From positions 1-64,000 of the forward strand of contig WHVD01000070.1 in NCBI GenBank assembly GCA_015178975.1: a stretch of DNA of 64,000 nt, read 5' to 3'. Below the pieces are notes generated by a model. It made no database searches. It saw only the letters and a list, made by a program, of their open reading frames with translations, and was not told the origin of the DNA. Source of the stretch: Hysterangium stoloniferum. Taxonomy: Eukaryota > Basidiomycota > Agaricomycetes > Hysterangiales > Hysterangiaceae. Positions 1 through 11,050 of this stretch are shown here, piece by piece. Every line of letters begins with the position of its first letter. Position 1 is the first letter of the stretch. The position numbers and the translations under genes were made by a program.

Positions 1-3000
1 TCATTGAGCCATCTAAAAGCCCCTGGGGAGCACCAGCCTTTGTAGTATATCGCAATGGTAAACCGCGGGTGGTCATCGACTATCGGAAACTTAACCATCT
101 CACGGTTCCAGATGAATTTCCTTTACCACGTCAATCGGAGATTATGCAAGCGCTGTCGGGGTCAAATGTTCTTTCTTCTTTCGATGTGCTGGCCGGGTTT
201 ACTCAATTAGAAATGTTGGAGGACGATAAGCCCAAAACAGCCTTTAGATCCCATAGAGGGCTGTGGCAATTTAAAAGGATGCCATTTGGGCTCAGAAACG
301 GCCCTCTACATTTCAGCGCGTCATGCAAACGGTTCTAGCACCCTACTTGTGGATTTTTGTTTAGTCTACATCGATGACATAGTCATATTCTCTAAGAACT
401 GGGATGATCATTGCTTCACCTGAATGAGGTGCTTGGCGCTATCGCTTCGGCCGGTATTACTCTCTCTCCCAAGAAATGTTTTATCGGATATAATTCGATA
501 TTGTTATTGGGTCATAAAGTATCTAGGCTGGGTTTTTCAACCCATCAAGAAAGGTTCGCGCTATATTGGAATTGGCCCCACCCACTAAGGTTTCTGATCT
601 ACAACCGGTTTCTTGGAATGGTCCTTTACTTTTCAGCATATCTACCATTTTATTCATGGATGGTGTCCCCTTTATTCTCGCTCCTAAAAAAGGGAACACC
701 TTGGACGTGGACTGCTGAACATGTCCGAGCTTATGAGGATGTTAAAACCGCATTAGGATCAGCTCCAGTGTTGGGATATCCAGTTAGTGGGATGCCCTAC
801 CGATTGTATACGGACGCTTCGGATTTTGCCTTGGGTTGTTGCCTCCAACAAGTCCAGAAGATGGCTTTAGGAGATTTAGTGGATACAAAAATCTACGCCC
901 AAGCCAAATTGGCTTTTGACCGTGTGCAGGACGTGTCATCCTTTGTTCATCGGTACAAAAACCAAACAGCCCGAGATTGAGTGGTCGGATTCGTGGGGAT
1001 CCACTTTTGAGGCGACCGAAGTTACTGTTGAACGAGTCATTGCATATTGGAGTCGCACGCTGAAAAGCGCGGAGCGTAACTATTCTGCTACTGAACGGGA
1101 AGCATTAGCAGCAAAGGAGGGACTGGTCCACTTTCAACCTTTCATTGAAGGTGAACATGTCCTGCTCATTATGGACCATGCAGCTCTGCAATGGGCTAGA
1201 TCTTACGAGAACACTAATCGTCGACTAGCCGCATGGGGGGCGATATACGCTGCATTTCCAGGTCTCGAGATTTTGCATCGGAGCAGGGAGAGTTCACAGC
1301 AACGTGGATCCACTGTCCAGACTCCCTCGGGTACCAGCCTTCGTGAGCCCTATTAGAGATGATTTGCAGGCTATCACCTTGACTTCTCTGGACAAGAATA
1401 CTGAGGAAAAACTATGGAAAGACGAACCCGCTAAGAAGGCGGTCTTCTCTACCATACTCGATTCTATGGAGCCTTTTGGAGTAACTCAAAAGGTCCGACG
1501 GTCAGAATGGGATATTCATAACGCAATAAGGAATGACCAGGAAGACGAGTCCGACTTCGCATTGCGTCATCCTCAGCTACTAATCAGCATCGAGGAGGGA
1601 TATATAAAGAAATTTCTAGAGGGTTATTCAAAGGACCCGGTTTTCAGGAATCTCTATGCTTTAGATACCCCTTCACCCAACGCAGTTGTTACTCCTTCTC
1701 ACTACTTCATGGGAGCAAACCGACTCCTGTACTTTCGCGACTCGGACTGGAAAAGTCGAGTCTGTGTACCCAGAACCATGATTAACTCGATTCTAAGGTT
1801 GGTGCATGATAACCCTTTTGAGGGAGCACATGCCGGAGGCCAGCGGTTGTTCAACCTGATGAAAGACCGGTTCTTTTGGCCGAGAATGCTACAAGATTGC
1901 GTGTCGTACGCGCGTACCTGCGATATCTGCCAAAAAACCAAAGTCGATCGCACCGCTCGTCAAGGAGCCCTCAGACCGGCTGACGTACCTTTTAGGCCAT
2001 TTGAGGTAGTTTCTATGGACTTGATCACTGGACTACCCGATTCAGGAAAGGATTCGTATTCCGCAGTCTTCGTTGCCGTTGATAAATTGACGCGCTACGC
2101 TATTACAATACCTACCTTTTCGAACCTTACCGCTGAAGGATTCACACGAATATTTGTCAAACAGGTAGCAAGCCCCTTCGGACTGCCCTCTCGAATAATC
2201 TGTGACCGGGATAAGAGATGGACCTGCAGGTTTTGGCGGGAAGTCTGTAAGATCTATGGTACCACCCTTGCGGTATCTTCGGCTCATCATCCTCAAAATG
2301 GATGGGCAAACGGAGAATATGAACGCGACCATAGAACAGATGCTTCGAGCCTATTGTGCCTCTGCTAAGGAAAGCTGGTCCCAGTGGATTGAGGTAGTTG
2401 TTCACGCATACAACTCGACTGTTCACAGTTCCACAAACTACGCCCCGGCCTTCTTATTAATGGGATACCTCCCAAGAGGAATGTCTCGAGTTCTAGGAGG
2501 TGACGAGCCCCTAGTTCCTAGAGAACTATCAGACAGCCCTATGGCCGACCAATGGATCCTCGAGCTAGAAAATCATCGGCAGATGGCGCGGGATTCCATC
2601 GCTCGAGCCCAAGAGATTCAAGCACGAGCGTATAACAAGAAGCAAAGACCTGTAGAAGATATCTCTGAAGGAGACTTTGTACTGGTGAACCCCCACTCCC
2701 TCGAACTGGTGGAAGTCAAGGGAACGGGGAAGAAACTGATACAAAGACGGATTGGACCATTCGAGGTCCTTGAGAAATTGAACTCTCAAGTATTTAGGCT
2801 TAAGATTCCCCCGGAGTACCCTATGCATCCAGTCATTAATCGGGATCATCTGCGGAAATATCAACCCTCTCCTTCCAAGCTAGGTCCGAGACCCCAACTT
2901 GAGAACCTAAGAGAGTTGAAATCAGATCACGAAGAATATGAAGTCGAAGCTATTGTTGGACATAGGAAACAGCAAAATCGTCTGCTATTTAGGGTGCGCT

Positions 3001-3101
3001 GGAAAGGTTATGGACCCGAGGAGGATTCGTGGTTAAGCAGCACTGACCTTAGAAACGCTCCGGCACTTTTGAGGGCATACAAGGCGCTGTTCAACATTTA
3101 A
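1..3101 (+). pseudogene. Family A Ty3/gypsy chromovirus pol, copy 1 (5' truncated by window edge)
   Basis: Remnant of a polyprotein that copies retrotransposon RNA and integrates the cDNA. From left to right it has reverse transcriptase (DYRKLN, FKRMPFGLRN, then YIDDIVIF near 370), RNase H (TDASDFALG near 815), an HHCC integrase zinc finger (residues from HDNPFEGAHAGG to CDICQKTK, 1805-1940), the integrase core (DLITGLPDSGKDSYSAVFVA, ICDRDKRW) and a C-terminal chromodomain (RVRWKGYGPEEDSW, 2990-3030). The frame shifts near 300, 410, 920-980, 1300 and 2300, so no intact pol is made. The chromodomain assigns it to the chromoviruses, which typically target heterochromatin. Gag, protease and the 5' LTR lie outside the window. 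The extra ORF and 3' LTR follow directly. Confidence 0.93.
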
Positions 3102-3435
3102 CGGGATATATGCGCTCAAGGAATCATCTATTCCCTCTCTTTTGTAACTTCCTTTCAGAAATATCTCAGTTATTCGGTGAGCCATCTCGTTGGCTTTTAT
3201 TCTTTTTCATTTTCCTATCCCTTCTGTCGATTGGGACAACCATTAATTGGCAGCGGACACATTTCCCCAAAACCCGGCCACAATTAATGAATTCTATTTA
3301 ACGACCAACCGAGCGGAGTTTCAATTCAATATATATAAATAAAAAAAAGTACATGTAAATTCGCATAAATTTTCTTTATCTTTCACACCACGTCCTTCCC
3401 TCTATCTTCAACTTCACCACTTTTATCGCGTTATA
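3102..3435 (+). promoter_or_regulatory. Promoter-like spacer between pol and the extra ORF, family A copy 1
   Basis: A 334-bp spacer follows the pol stop. It holds an AT-rich TATA-like stretch (atatatataaataaaa, about 3329-3345), then a pyrimidine-rich stretch (3380-3420) just before the ATG at 3436. The same order occurs upstream of the extra ORF in the minus-strand copy (40592-40790). This suggests a separate internal promoter, but that is inferred from composition only. Confidence 0.45.
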
Positions 3436-5481
3436 ATGCTCCCTTTCCAACAAAACAAGCAAGTCCTCCCTAAGTTCAAAAAGGTCCAGCAAGCCCCGAC
3501 AGCCAGTACATCCACGACCGGCGGGGGATTCATCACCCGCATGCCTCGTACAGACAATGTCGAGAGCAATTGGGGTACCCAGGAATCAACCCCCCTTTCG
3601 ACTTTTTCCTTTGGTGATGAGCCGGGGAAAAGTACCGGTACGGATTGGAGCAAGCCGTTAGGCCCCTCCGTCAGGCCATCATCTGAGGAAGTCGCTGCTA
3701 GCATGCGGAAGCAGGAAATGTTCATGGAAGAACACAACGCAAGGAGACTCGCCCGCAAAAGAGAAAGGCGTGCTGAGTATAGAAGTCAACAGGAGGCGAG
3801 GGGAGCAAGAGAAGGAGTCCCTTCCAAGCGGCAGCGGCGTAAGTACAGAGCGCAGTGCGGAAACAGAGCTTCAGTGCCGATCCTTCCCCCAGCGGGAGAG
3901 AAATGGGCCGACTTCGCGGAGACCGATGATAGTGAGGGTGGGACGCCTTGTATTAGGACGACGGGAACCAAGAGCTGGAAGGAGAAGGAGGGTACCATCT
4001 TTTACGACTGGGAGCTACTTCGACGCATTAAGTTGCAACGCATAGTTCTCACCCGAGGGGACGGTCAAACGCTGCCCCAACAAGAAAAGGGATACCGTAG
4101 GGGACCAATTGAGTTTTCCTCGGATGAGGATGAGGAGGAGGACGAGAACAGGAATGGCGTGTATAGTATCCGATCTTTGGGAGAGGATTGCCATGAAGGG
4201 TTCCTTCTCCCATCTGAAGTTCGTTTCGTAACCAGCGACCCCAACCAAAGACAAACATGGAGACCGTCATCCAGAGTATGGAGGGGTCACCGCCCTAGTC
4301 AACAGTCACTGGAACGCGAACCTTCCACGATTCCGGTCCCACATCTCTCGCCAACGTCAAGGCTCCTTCCCATCATTCACCCTACACACACTCCCTCAGC
4401 CCCGATTCTAACGCCTCATTTACCTCCCTCTTCAAACGCTGTACCAGTCCTAACCTCACTTGGGATGTCGAGGCCCCCTCCCATCCTTCACCCGACACAC
4501 ACTCCCTCTGCCCAATGGAAACCTTCCCCGATTCTGGCACCTCGTCTCTCTCCCTCCCCGAAAGCTATACCGGTACCGACCCAACTTCTGCCGTCACCAG
4601 GTATCCCTCCCGACTCTCCGTATTCATATTGCGTGTCCTTGGGTAGCCCTATCCAGGACCTTCCACCAGAGCGAATGGATGTCGATTTAGACCCCCCTAC
4701 ACCGGACGTCATTGATCCCCTGGCAAGCAGAAAGGTGAAGGAGATGCAGAAAGCCACCACTCCTCTCCGAGAACAATCCCCTATTCCCGTCCTTGACAGC
4801 CCGGTTCCCCTCACTGAGCCCGTATCCACAACTTTCTGGATGCGAGTAGCCATCAACTACCCTTCCGAACAGTTTCCTGTCAGAAGGGTGCTATCAGAGC
4901 TCGTGCCAGTACTTCAACAACCGGTCCTTCAAGGGAGCCTCAAGGGTTGTCGCGGTCTGGCTCCGTTGTCGGAGATAATGGAGGATTTCTATCTCTCCTT
5001 CGAGGATCTCGCAGAGGGGAAGAACTTTGCACGAGCAGCACAGGAGATTAAACTCTCTATGTTCCGGCACATCATAGTGGAGCTTCACCATCTGCCCCCA
5101 GACTCAGCGAATGTCCTCTCTATTGCTGGCTTAGTAGATTTACTCGAGGCCCTCGTCCTGACGCCTCCCACAGAGACCACCGTGCAACCACACGTTCCTG
5201 CCCTACTGCCCGCGTCTTCGTTTCCCCTCCCCAATGCTCCTCTTCTCGCGCGGATTTCCGCTCCGCCGGTTAGTGTCCGCGCAGTCGTTCGTTGCAGAGA
5301 GAAAGCCTACAGACGATGGGCCGACTCCTTGTACAGGAATCCTAGTGATTTGACTCGGGCAAGAATAGCTGAATCCTTCAGAGTAAAAAGGGAACGATGG
5401 GGAAACCTCATTTTGGACCTTGGGGGATCCTCACAGGAAGCTTGGGGCGGCGTCCCAGATGCTCTTCGACACCTAGTATAG
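3436..5481 (+). CDS. Accessory ORF carried 3' of pol in family A chromovirus, copy 1
   Basis: Open frame of 681 codons lying between the chromodomain and the 3' LTR. I recognise no domain. The N-terminal ~200 residues are charged, with an Arg/Lys-rich segment (RRLARKRERRAEYRSQQEAR, near residues 103-122). An acidic Ser/Asp/Glu cluster follows (FSSDEDEEEDE, near 229), then a long proline-rich region (about 270-410) with repeated HPTHTPSA motifs. The C-terminal part is more helix-like (for example MEDFYLSFEDLAEG). There is no signal peptide, membrane span, zinc knuckle or enzyme motif. An open copy of identical length is at 38546-40591, and partial copies are at 51412-52556 and 54125-55335. The element's gag/pol is frameshifted while this ORF stays open. 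The position is that of an env gene, but nothing envelope-like is visible. Function unknown. Confidence 0.85.
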   Translation: MLPFQQNKQVLPKFKKVQQAPTASTSTTGGGFITRMPRTDNVESNWGTQESTPLSTFSFGDEPGKSTGTDWSKPLGPSVRPSSEEVAASMRKQEMFMEEHNARRLARKRERRAEYRSQQEARGAREGVPSKRQRRKYRAQCGNRASVPILPPAGEKWADFAETDDSEGGTPCIRTTGTKSWKEKEGTIFYDWELLRRIKLQRIVLTRGDGQTLPQQEKGYRRGPIEFSSDEDEEEDENRNGVYSIRSLGEDCHEGFLLPSEVRFVTSDPNQRQTWRPSSRVWRGHRPSQQSLEREPSTIPVPHLSPTSRLLPIIHPTHTPSAPILTPHLPPSSNAVPVLTSLGMSRPPPILHPTHTPSAQWKPSPILAPRLSPSPKAIPVPTQLLPSPGIPPDSPYSYCVSLGSPIQDLPPERMDVDLDPPTPDVIDPLASRKVKEMQKATTPLREQSPIPVLDSPVPLTEPVSTTFWMRVAINYPSEQFPVRRVLSELVPVLQQPVLQGSLKGCRGLAPLSEIMEDFYLSFEDLAEGKNFARAAQEIKLSMFRHIIVELHHLPPDSANVLSIAGLVDLLEALVLTPPTETTVQPHVPALLPASSFPLPNAPLLARISAPPVSVRAVVRCREKAYRRWADSLYRNPSDLTRARIAESFRVKRERWGNLILDLGGSSQEAWGGVPDALRHLV

Positions 5482-5506
5482 CACATCCCTTCGAACTGGG
5501 GGGCAC

Positions 5507-6146
5507 TGTAAAGGGTATGCATATATGCATACCTGGACTAAGGAATAATAACCGGATTATAGTACTTTATTATTTACCTTTTATTCTCTTTCTTTATATT
5601 CTTTCTATATTTCGAGCACACCTTGATTTGTAGTTCGAAGCTTTGTGTATATGTATGGGCGCCCTCGGCGCCAAACGATAGACAACTTTTACCCAGCAGA
5701 CACCACCTCGTAACGACTCAGACGTCGAATAGCGAGAGGTGTCAAGGGTAGTATCTCAGCTACCATAAGGGTAGCATTCTCTAGTCTACTAATAGCCTTT
5801 GGGACTCGAACCGCTAAGGTCGAGTTCCGCTTTCAAGACTTTGCGCTCGTCGACACTGTAGTCGACTCGCGCTACTATTACTCTATCCTAGATACTCAGT
5901 CTTTAGCTGAGTATCTTACTTATTTCTAGCTACTAGTTGTACCGTAAAAGGTCAACTCATTATCTTACTGCTCTAAGCCGTCACAAGCAACTATACAGTT
6001 GCTCTTGAGGCCTGCAGTGCGTTCTTATACTAATACTAACAGTCTAGTAATCTATAGTATTGTACTGACGGTCAATACTCTCTAATAGTAGTTGAATAAA
6101 CACTATTCTTCGTATATAGAGCGGTCAGAACCCACCACTCTTCACA
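5507..6146 (+). repeat. 3' LTR of family A chromovirus, copy 1
   Basis: A 640-bp LTR beginning TGTAAAGGG and ending CTCTTCACA, preceded by a G-rich polypurine tract (actggggggcac, 5495-5506). A 20-bp perfect palindrome lies close to the 5' end (5514-5533). It matches four other LTR copies in the window (31003-31647, 37877-38520, 48436-49078, 53289-53934) but is more diverged. The right end abuts family B gag sequence at 6147, so this element probably inserted into the older gag. Confidence 0.9.
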
Positions 6147-6591
6147 GTAAGAGAGTGTGAAATTTACCTTTCGGTCATCTGTTGCGAATGCAGCTGGGCG
6201 GTCCCGAAAGTTGAATCGGCATTGCATAAGAAATTTCGGCAATTTCTTTGGGTTTGAACCGGTAAACGGTTCGGGTTTGTTGACTTGGGTTTGCCCAGGT
6301 TCTTTTTCCTTGGTATTGTTTTTAAGGAATTCGTTAAGGGATTCTAGGGTACCTGAGAACAATTCCCATGTCTCGTCGGGATCGAGAGCTGGTTTTTGTT
6401 TTGCAGATTTTTTAGAACCACTGGCCTGAGGTGTGGGTTGGTCGCCATCCTCGGGTTCGGGTTCCAGAGCTGATTGATTGTTATCCCCTTCAGGTGCTTC
6501 GGGTTCAGTTGCTTCAGTAACTTCTTCAGCATCACTGGTAATTTCCACAAAGTGGGATTCTTCGGAGGTTCCTGGTTGTGGGGTTCTCTGA
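6147..6591 (-). pseudogene. Family B gypsy gag, 3' part
   Basis: Minus-strand frame encoding a capsid-type gag segment (KPEPFTGSNPKKLPKFLMQC, then FNFRDRPAAFATDDRKVNFT). The same motif order occurs in the plus-strand gag at 33898-34020 (PEPFTGSNPNKLSTFLMQCH). The C-terminal side is cut at 6146 by the family A LTR. The N-terminal side is cut at 6591 by the fold-back element, and the frame resumes at 10921-11012. Gag forms the virus-like particle of the retrotransposon; this copy cannot be complete. Confidence 0.8.
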
Positions 6592-7260
6592 CACTGGAGG
6601 CACCCCAAGATTTTTGGAGTTGCAAAACCTTCAAAAAATCTTGCTATTTGGCCAAATTTGCTAAGCATTCTTTGAACTGAAAAACTGTTCGAAAATCTTG
6701 AGTTTTAGTAGGTTTTTCTGAGGACAAAAATTGTATCTGAAAACCCTAAAGATGTTGATCAGGAAATTCTAAGGAAACATTGTTGGAAATAGCCTATTTT
6801 CTGTGGATTTTCTAAATGGGGAAATTCTTAAAAAACCCTGGGTTTTGTTAGGTTTTTCCACCCAACAGATTTCTATAAAAACTGTAATAATTTGCCTAGA
6901 GAAATCAATTGAAAACAACATATTTCTGCTCAATTTTTCTGCTCAGGGAATTGGGTGAAAACTATAATTTTTTACCAGGAAAATCTTGTGCCAAGACAAT
7001 GTTTTGTTAATGTTTTGTCAAGGGGAAAACCCATAATGAAATTGACAATTTAATTATATGGGAAATCATTGAATAATGATAGATTTCAATAAGATTTTCC
7101 TTGGCCACAAACACTATGGAAATTCAAAAAATGTGTTGGTGAAATCTTGAAGAAATTAACAATTTCACATGAGTGTCTTAAAGGTTTTTCAAGATGAGAA
7201 ACCTTGAACTGATTTTTCCTGATTGAGCATGATTCACAAATATTTAAGAGAATTGTTTTA
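6592..7260 (+). repeat. Left long terminal inverted repeat of the fold-back element
   Basis: AT-rich arm of about 670 bp. Its first 60 bases match the inverse of the right end with only isolated mismatches (for example in the stretch around ttggccaaatttgctaag), and the match continues to the decamer array. Confidence 0.85.
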
Positions 7261-10230
7261 GATTCAGGTAGATTCTTTTAGATTCAGGTAGATTCTTTTA
7301 GATTCAGATAGATTCTTTTAGATTCAGATAGATTCTTTTAGATTCAGATAGATTCTTTTGGATTCAGATAGATTCTTTTAGATTCACATAGATTCTTTTA
7401 GATTCACATAGATTCTTTTAGATTCACATAGATTCTTTTAGATTCACATAGATTCAGATAGATTCACATAGATTCAGATAGATTCACATAGATTCACATA
7501 GATTCACATAGATTCACATAGATTCAGAGAGATTCAGATAGATTCTTTTGGATTCAGATAGATTCTTTTAGATTCACATAGATTCAGATAGATTATTTTA
7601 GATTCAGGTAGATTCTCTTAGATTCAGATAAATTCTTTGAGATTCAGATAGATTATTTTAGAATCAGGTAGATTCTTTTAGATTCACATAGATTCAGATA
7701 GATTGTTTGAGATTCAGATAGATTCTTTTAGATTCTTTTAGATTCACCCTAAACCATAAAAGAATCTATGTGAATCTAAAAGAGTCTATGTGAATCTAAG
7801 AGAATCTATGTATCTGAATCTATGTGAATCTATCTGAATCTATCTGAATCTCAAACAATCTATCTGAATCTATGTGAATCTAAAAGGATCTTTGTGAATC
7901 TATCTGAATCTATCTGAATCTAAAAAAATCTATCTGAATCTAAAAGAATCTACCTGAATCTAAAAGAATCTATGTGAATCTATGTGAATCTAAAATAATC
8001 TATCTGAATGTAAAAGAATCTATCTGAATCTACAAGAATCTACCTGAATCTAAAATAATCTATCTGAATCTAAAAGAATCTATGTGAATCTAAAAGAATC
8101 TATCTGAATCTAAAAGAATCTATGTGAATCTAAAAGAATCTATCTGAATCTATCTGAATCTAAAAGAGTCTATCTGAATCTATCTGAATCTATCTGAATC
8201 TATCTGAATCTATCTGAATCTAAAAGAATCTATCTGAATCAATGTGAATCTAAAAGAACCTATCTGAATCTAAAAGAACCTATCTGAATCTAAAAGAATC
8301 TATGTGAATCTAAAAGAATCTATCTGAATCTAAAAGAATCTATCTGAATCTAAAAGAATCTATCTGAATCTAAAAGAATCTATCTGAATCTAAAAGAATC
8401 TATCTGAATCTAAAAGAATCTATCTGAATCTAAAAGAATCTATCTGAATCTAAAAGAATCTATCTGAATCTAAAAGAATCTATCTGAATCTAAAAGAATC
8501 TATCTGAATCTAAAAGAATCTCCCTGAATCTACAAGAATCTATGTGAATCTAAAAGAATCTATCTGAATCTATCTGAATCTATCTGAATCTATCTGAATC
8601 TATCTGAATCTATCTGAATCTATCTGAATCTATCTGAATCTATCTGAATCTATCTGAATCTATCTGAATCTAAAAGAATCTATCTGAATCGATGTGAATC
8701 TAAAAGAACCTATCTGAATCTAAAAGAACCTATCTGAATCTAAAAGAATCTATGTGAATCTAAAAGAATCTATCTGAATCTAAAAGAATCTATCTGAATC
8801 TAAAATAATCTATCTGAATGTAAAAGAATCTATCTGAATCTACAAGAATCTACCTGAATCTAAAATAATCTATCTGAATCTAAAAGAATCTATCTGAATC
8901 TAAAAGAATCTATGTGAATCTAAAAGAATCTATGTGAATCTAAAAGAATCTATTCGAATCTATCTGAATCTATCTGAATCTATCTGAATCTAAAAGAATC
9001 TATCTGAATCGATGTGAATCTAAAAGAACCTATCTGAATCTAAAAGAATCTATCTGAATCTATCTGAATCTAAAAGAATCCATGTGAATCTGAAAAAATC
9101 TATCTGAATCTAAAAGAATCTATCTGAATCGATGTGAATCTAAAAGAACCTATCTGAATCTAAAAGAATCTATCTGAATCTATCTGAATCTAAAAGAATC
9201 CATGTGAATCTAAAAGAATCTACAAGAATCTACAAGAATCTACCTGAATCTAAAATAATCTATCTGAATCTAAAAGAATCTCAAAGAATCTATCTGAATC
9301 TATGTGAATCTAAAAGAATCTACCTGAATCTAAAAGAATCTATGTGAATCTAAAAGAATCTATCTGAATCTACAAGAATCTACCTGAATCTAAAATAATC
9401 TATCTGCATCTATGTCAATCTAACAGAATCTATCTGAATCTATGTGAATCTGAAAGAATCTATCTGAACCTAAAAGAATCTATCTGAATCTAAAAGAATC
9501 TATCTGAATCTAAAAGAATCTATCTGAATCTAAAAGAATCTATCTGAACCTAAAAGAATCTATCTGAACCTAAAAGAATCTATCTGAATCTAAAAGAATC
9601 TATCTGAATCTAAAAGAATCTATGTGAATCTATGTGAAGCTAAAAGAATCTATCTGAACCTAAAAGAATCTATCTGAATCCAAAAGAATCTATCTGAATC
9701 TAAAAGAATCTACCTGAATCTACAAGAATCTACCTGAATCTAAAATAATCTATCTGAATCTAAAAGAATCTCAAAGAATCTACCTGAATCTAAAAGAATC
9801 TATCTGAATCTACAAGAATCTACCTGAATCTAAAATAATCTATCTGCATCTATGTCAATCTAACAGAATCTATCTGAATCTATGTGAATCTGAAAGAATC
9901 TATCTGAATCTAAAAGAATCTATCTGAATCTAAAAGAATCTATCTGAACCTAAAAGAATCTATCTGAACCTAAAAGAATCTATCTGAATCTAAAAGAATC
10001 TATCTGAATCTAAAAGAATCTATGTGAATCTATGTGAAGCTAAAAGAATCTATCTGAATCTAAGAGAATCTATCTGAATCTAAAAGAATCTATCTGAATC
10101 TAAAAGAATCTATCTGAATCTCAAAGCATCTATCTGAATCTAAAAGAATCTATCTGAATCTAAGAGAATCTATCTGAATCTCAAAGAATCTATCTGAATC
10201 TAAAAGAATCTACCTGAATCTAAAACAATC
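7261..10230. repeat. Array of about 290 ten-bp repeats, inverted near 7745-7766
   Basis: From 7261 to 7745 the strand reads as GATTCNNNTA-type decamers, alternating mostly GATTCAGATA, GATTCACATA and GATTCTTTTA. After a short non-repeat stretch (ccctaaaccataaa) the array continues to 10228 as the complementary form (TATCTGAATC, TAAAAGAATC, TATGTGAATC). Most units are exactly 10 bp, so the phase hardly drifts for more than 2 kb. Higher-order runs occur, such as an alternating 20-bp pair at about 8330-8520 and a single-unit run at about 8560-8660. Confidence 0.95.
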
Positions 10231-10920
10231 CTCTTAAATATTTGTAAATCCCACTGTACCATTCCAAACAATTGTGAATCATGCTCAATCAGGAAAAATC
10301 AGTTCAAGGTTTCTCATCTTGAAAAACCTTTAAGACACTCATGCGAAAATGTTAAGTTCTTCAAGATTTCACCAACACATTTTTTGAATTTCCATAATGT
10401 TTGTGGCCAAGGAAAATCTTATTAAAATCTATAATTATTCAATGATTTCCCATATAATTAAATTGTCAATTTCATTATGGGTTTTCCCCTTGACAAAACA
10501 TTAACAAAACATTGTCTTGGCACAAGATTTTCCTGGTAAAAAAGTATAGTTTTCACCCAATTCCCTGAGCAGAAAAATTGAGTAGAAATATGTGGTTTTC
10601 AATTGATTTCTCTAGGCAAATTATTACAGTTTTCATAGAATTCTGTTGGGTGGCAAAACCCTAACAAAACCCAGGGTTTTTTAAGAATTTTCCTATTTAG
10701 AAAATCCACAGAAAATAGGCTATTTCCAACAATGTTTCCTTAGAATTTCCTGATCAACATTTTTAGGGTTTTCAGATACAATTTTTGTTCTCAGAAAAAC
10801 CTACTAAAACTCAAGATTTTCGAACAGTTTTTCAGTTCAAAGAATGCTTAGCAAATTTGGCCAAATAGCAAGATTTTCTGAAGGTTTTGCAACTCCAAAA
10901 ATCTTGGGGTGCCTCCAGTG
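10231..10920 (-). repeat. Right long terminal inverted repeat of the fold-back element
   Basis: Inverse partner of the left arm. It carries an extra stretch of about 30 bp just inside the array (around 10240-10270, containing cactgtaccattcc) that the left arm lacks. Otherwise it differs from the left arm at scattered positions only. Confidence 0.85.
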
Positions 10921-11012
10921 TGAGTAGCTCGGGCTGTATACAGGAAAGGAGACTTGAGAGTGGAAGATTCTGCTTCACCACTTGGCTTGGCATCTTTCTT
11001 TCTCGGGGGCAT
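10921..11012 (-). pseudogene. Family B gypsy gag, 5' end with start codon
   Basis: The ATG at 11012-11010 opens a minus-strand frame beginning MPPRKKDAKPSGEAE. The plus-strand family B gag at 33550 begins MPPRKKANAQAS. The frame runs to the fold-back element and continues in register at 6591 when the insertion and one TGA copy are removed. Confidence 0.75.
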
Positions 11013-11050
11013 GATTAAACAGAAAATGCGAGTGTGGAATCAGAATATAC

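Larger units (their letters stand above)
6592..10920. mobile_element. 4.33-kb non-autonomous CACTA-like fold-back element with a decamer-repeat core
   Basis: The element begins CACTGGAGGCACCCC and ends with the exact inverse GGGGTGCCTCCAGTG, and is flanked by direct TGA copies (6589-6591 and 10921-10923). Its arms (about 6592-7260 and 10231-10920) are near-identical inverted repeats of roughly 670-690 bp. The core is a 10-bp tandem array that itself switches strand near 7745-7766. Removing the element plus one TGA restores a continuous gag frame across the site, which fixes both ends. A CACTR terminus with a 3-bp duplication is the hallmark of the CACTA (En/Spm) superfamily. There is no ORF inside above about 60 codons, so any transposase would have to come from elsewhere. 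Confidence 0.85.

Noticed and set aside
1-3101. Programmed frameshifts in family A pol
   Set aside because: The breaks differ in position between copies 1, 2 and 5, which indicates decay (or read errors) and not a conserved recoding site.
3436-5481. Retroviral-type env gene
   Set aside because: The position fits, but there is no signal peptide, transmembrane segment, Cys pattern or furin-like site; the protein looks soluble and basic/proline-rich.
7261-10230. CRISPR array or telomere/centromere satellite
   Set aside because: There are no unique spacers, the unit is a 10-bp degenerate decamer that inverts once, and the array sits inside a TIR-bounded element that interrupts a gag gene.
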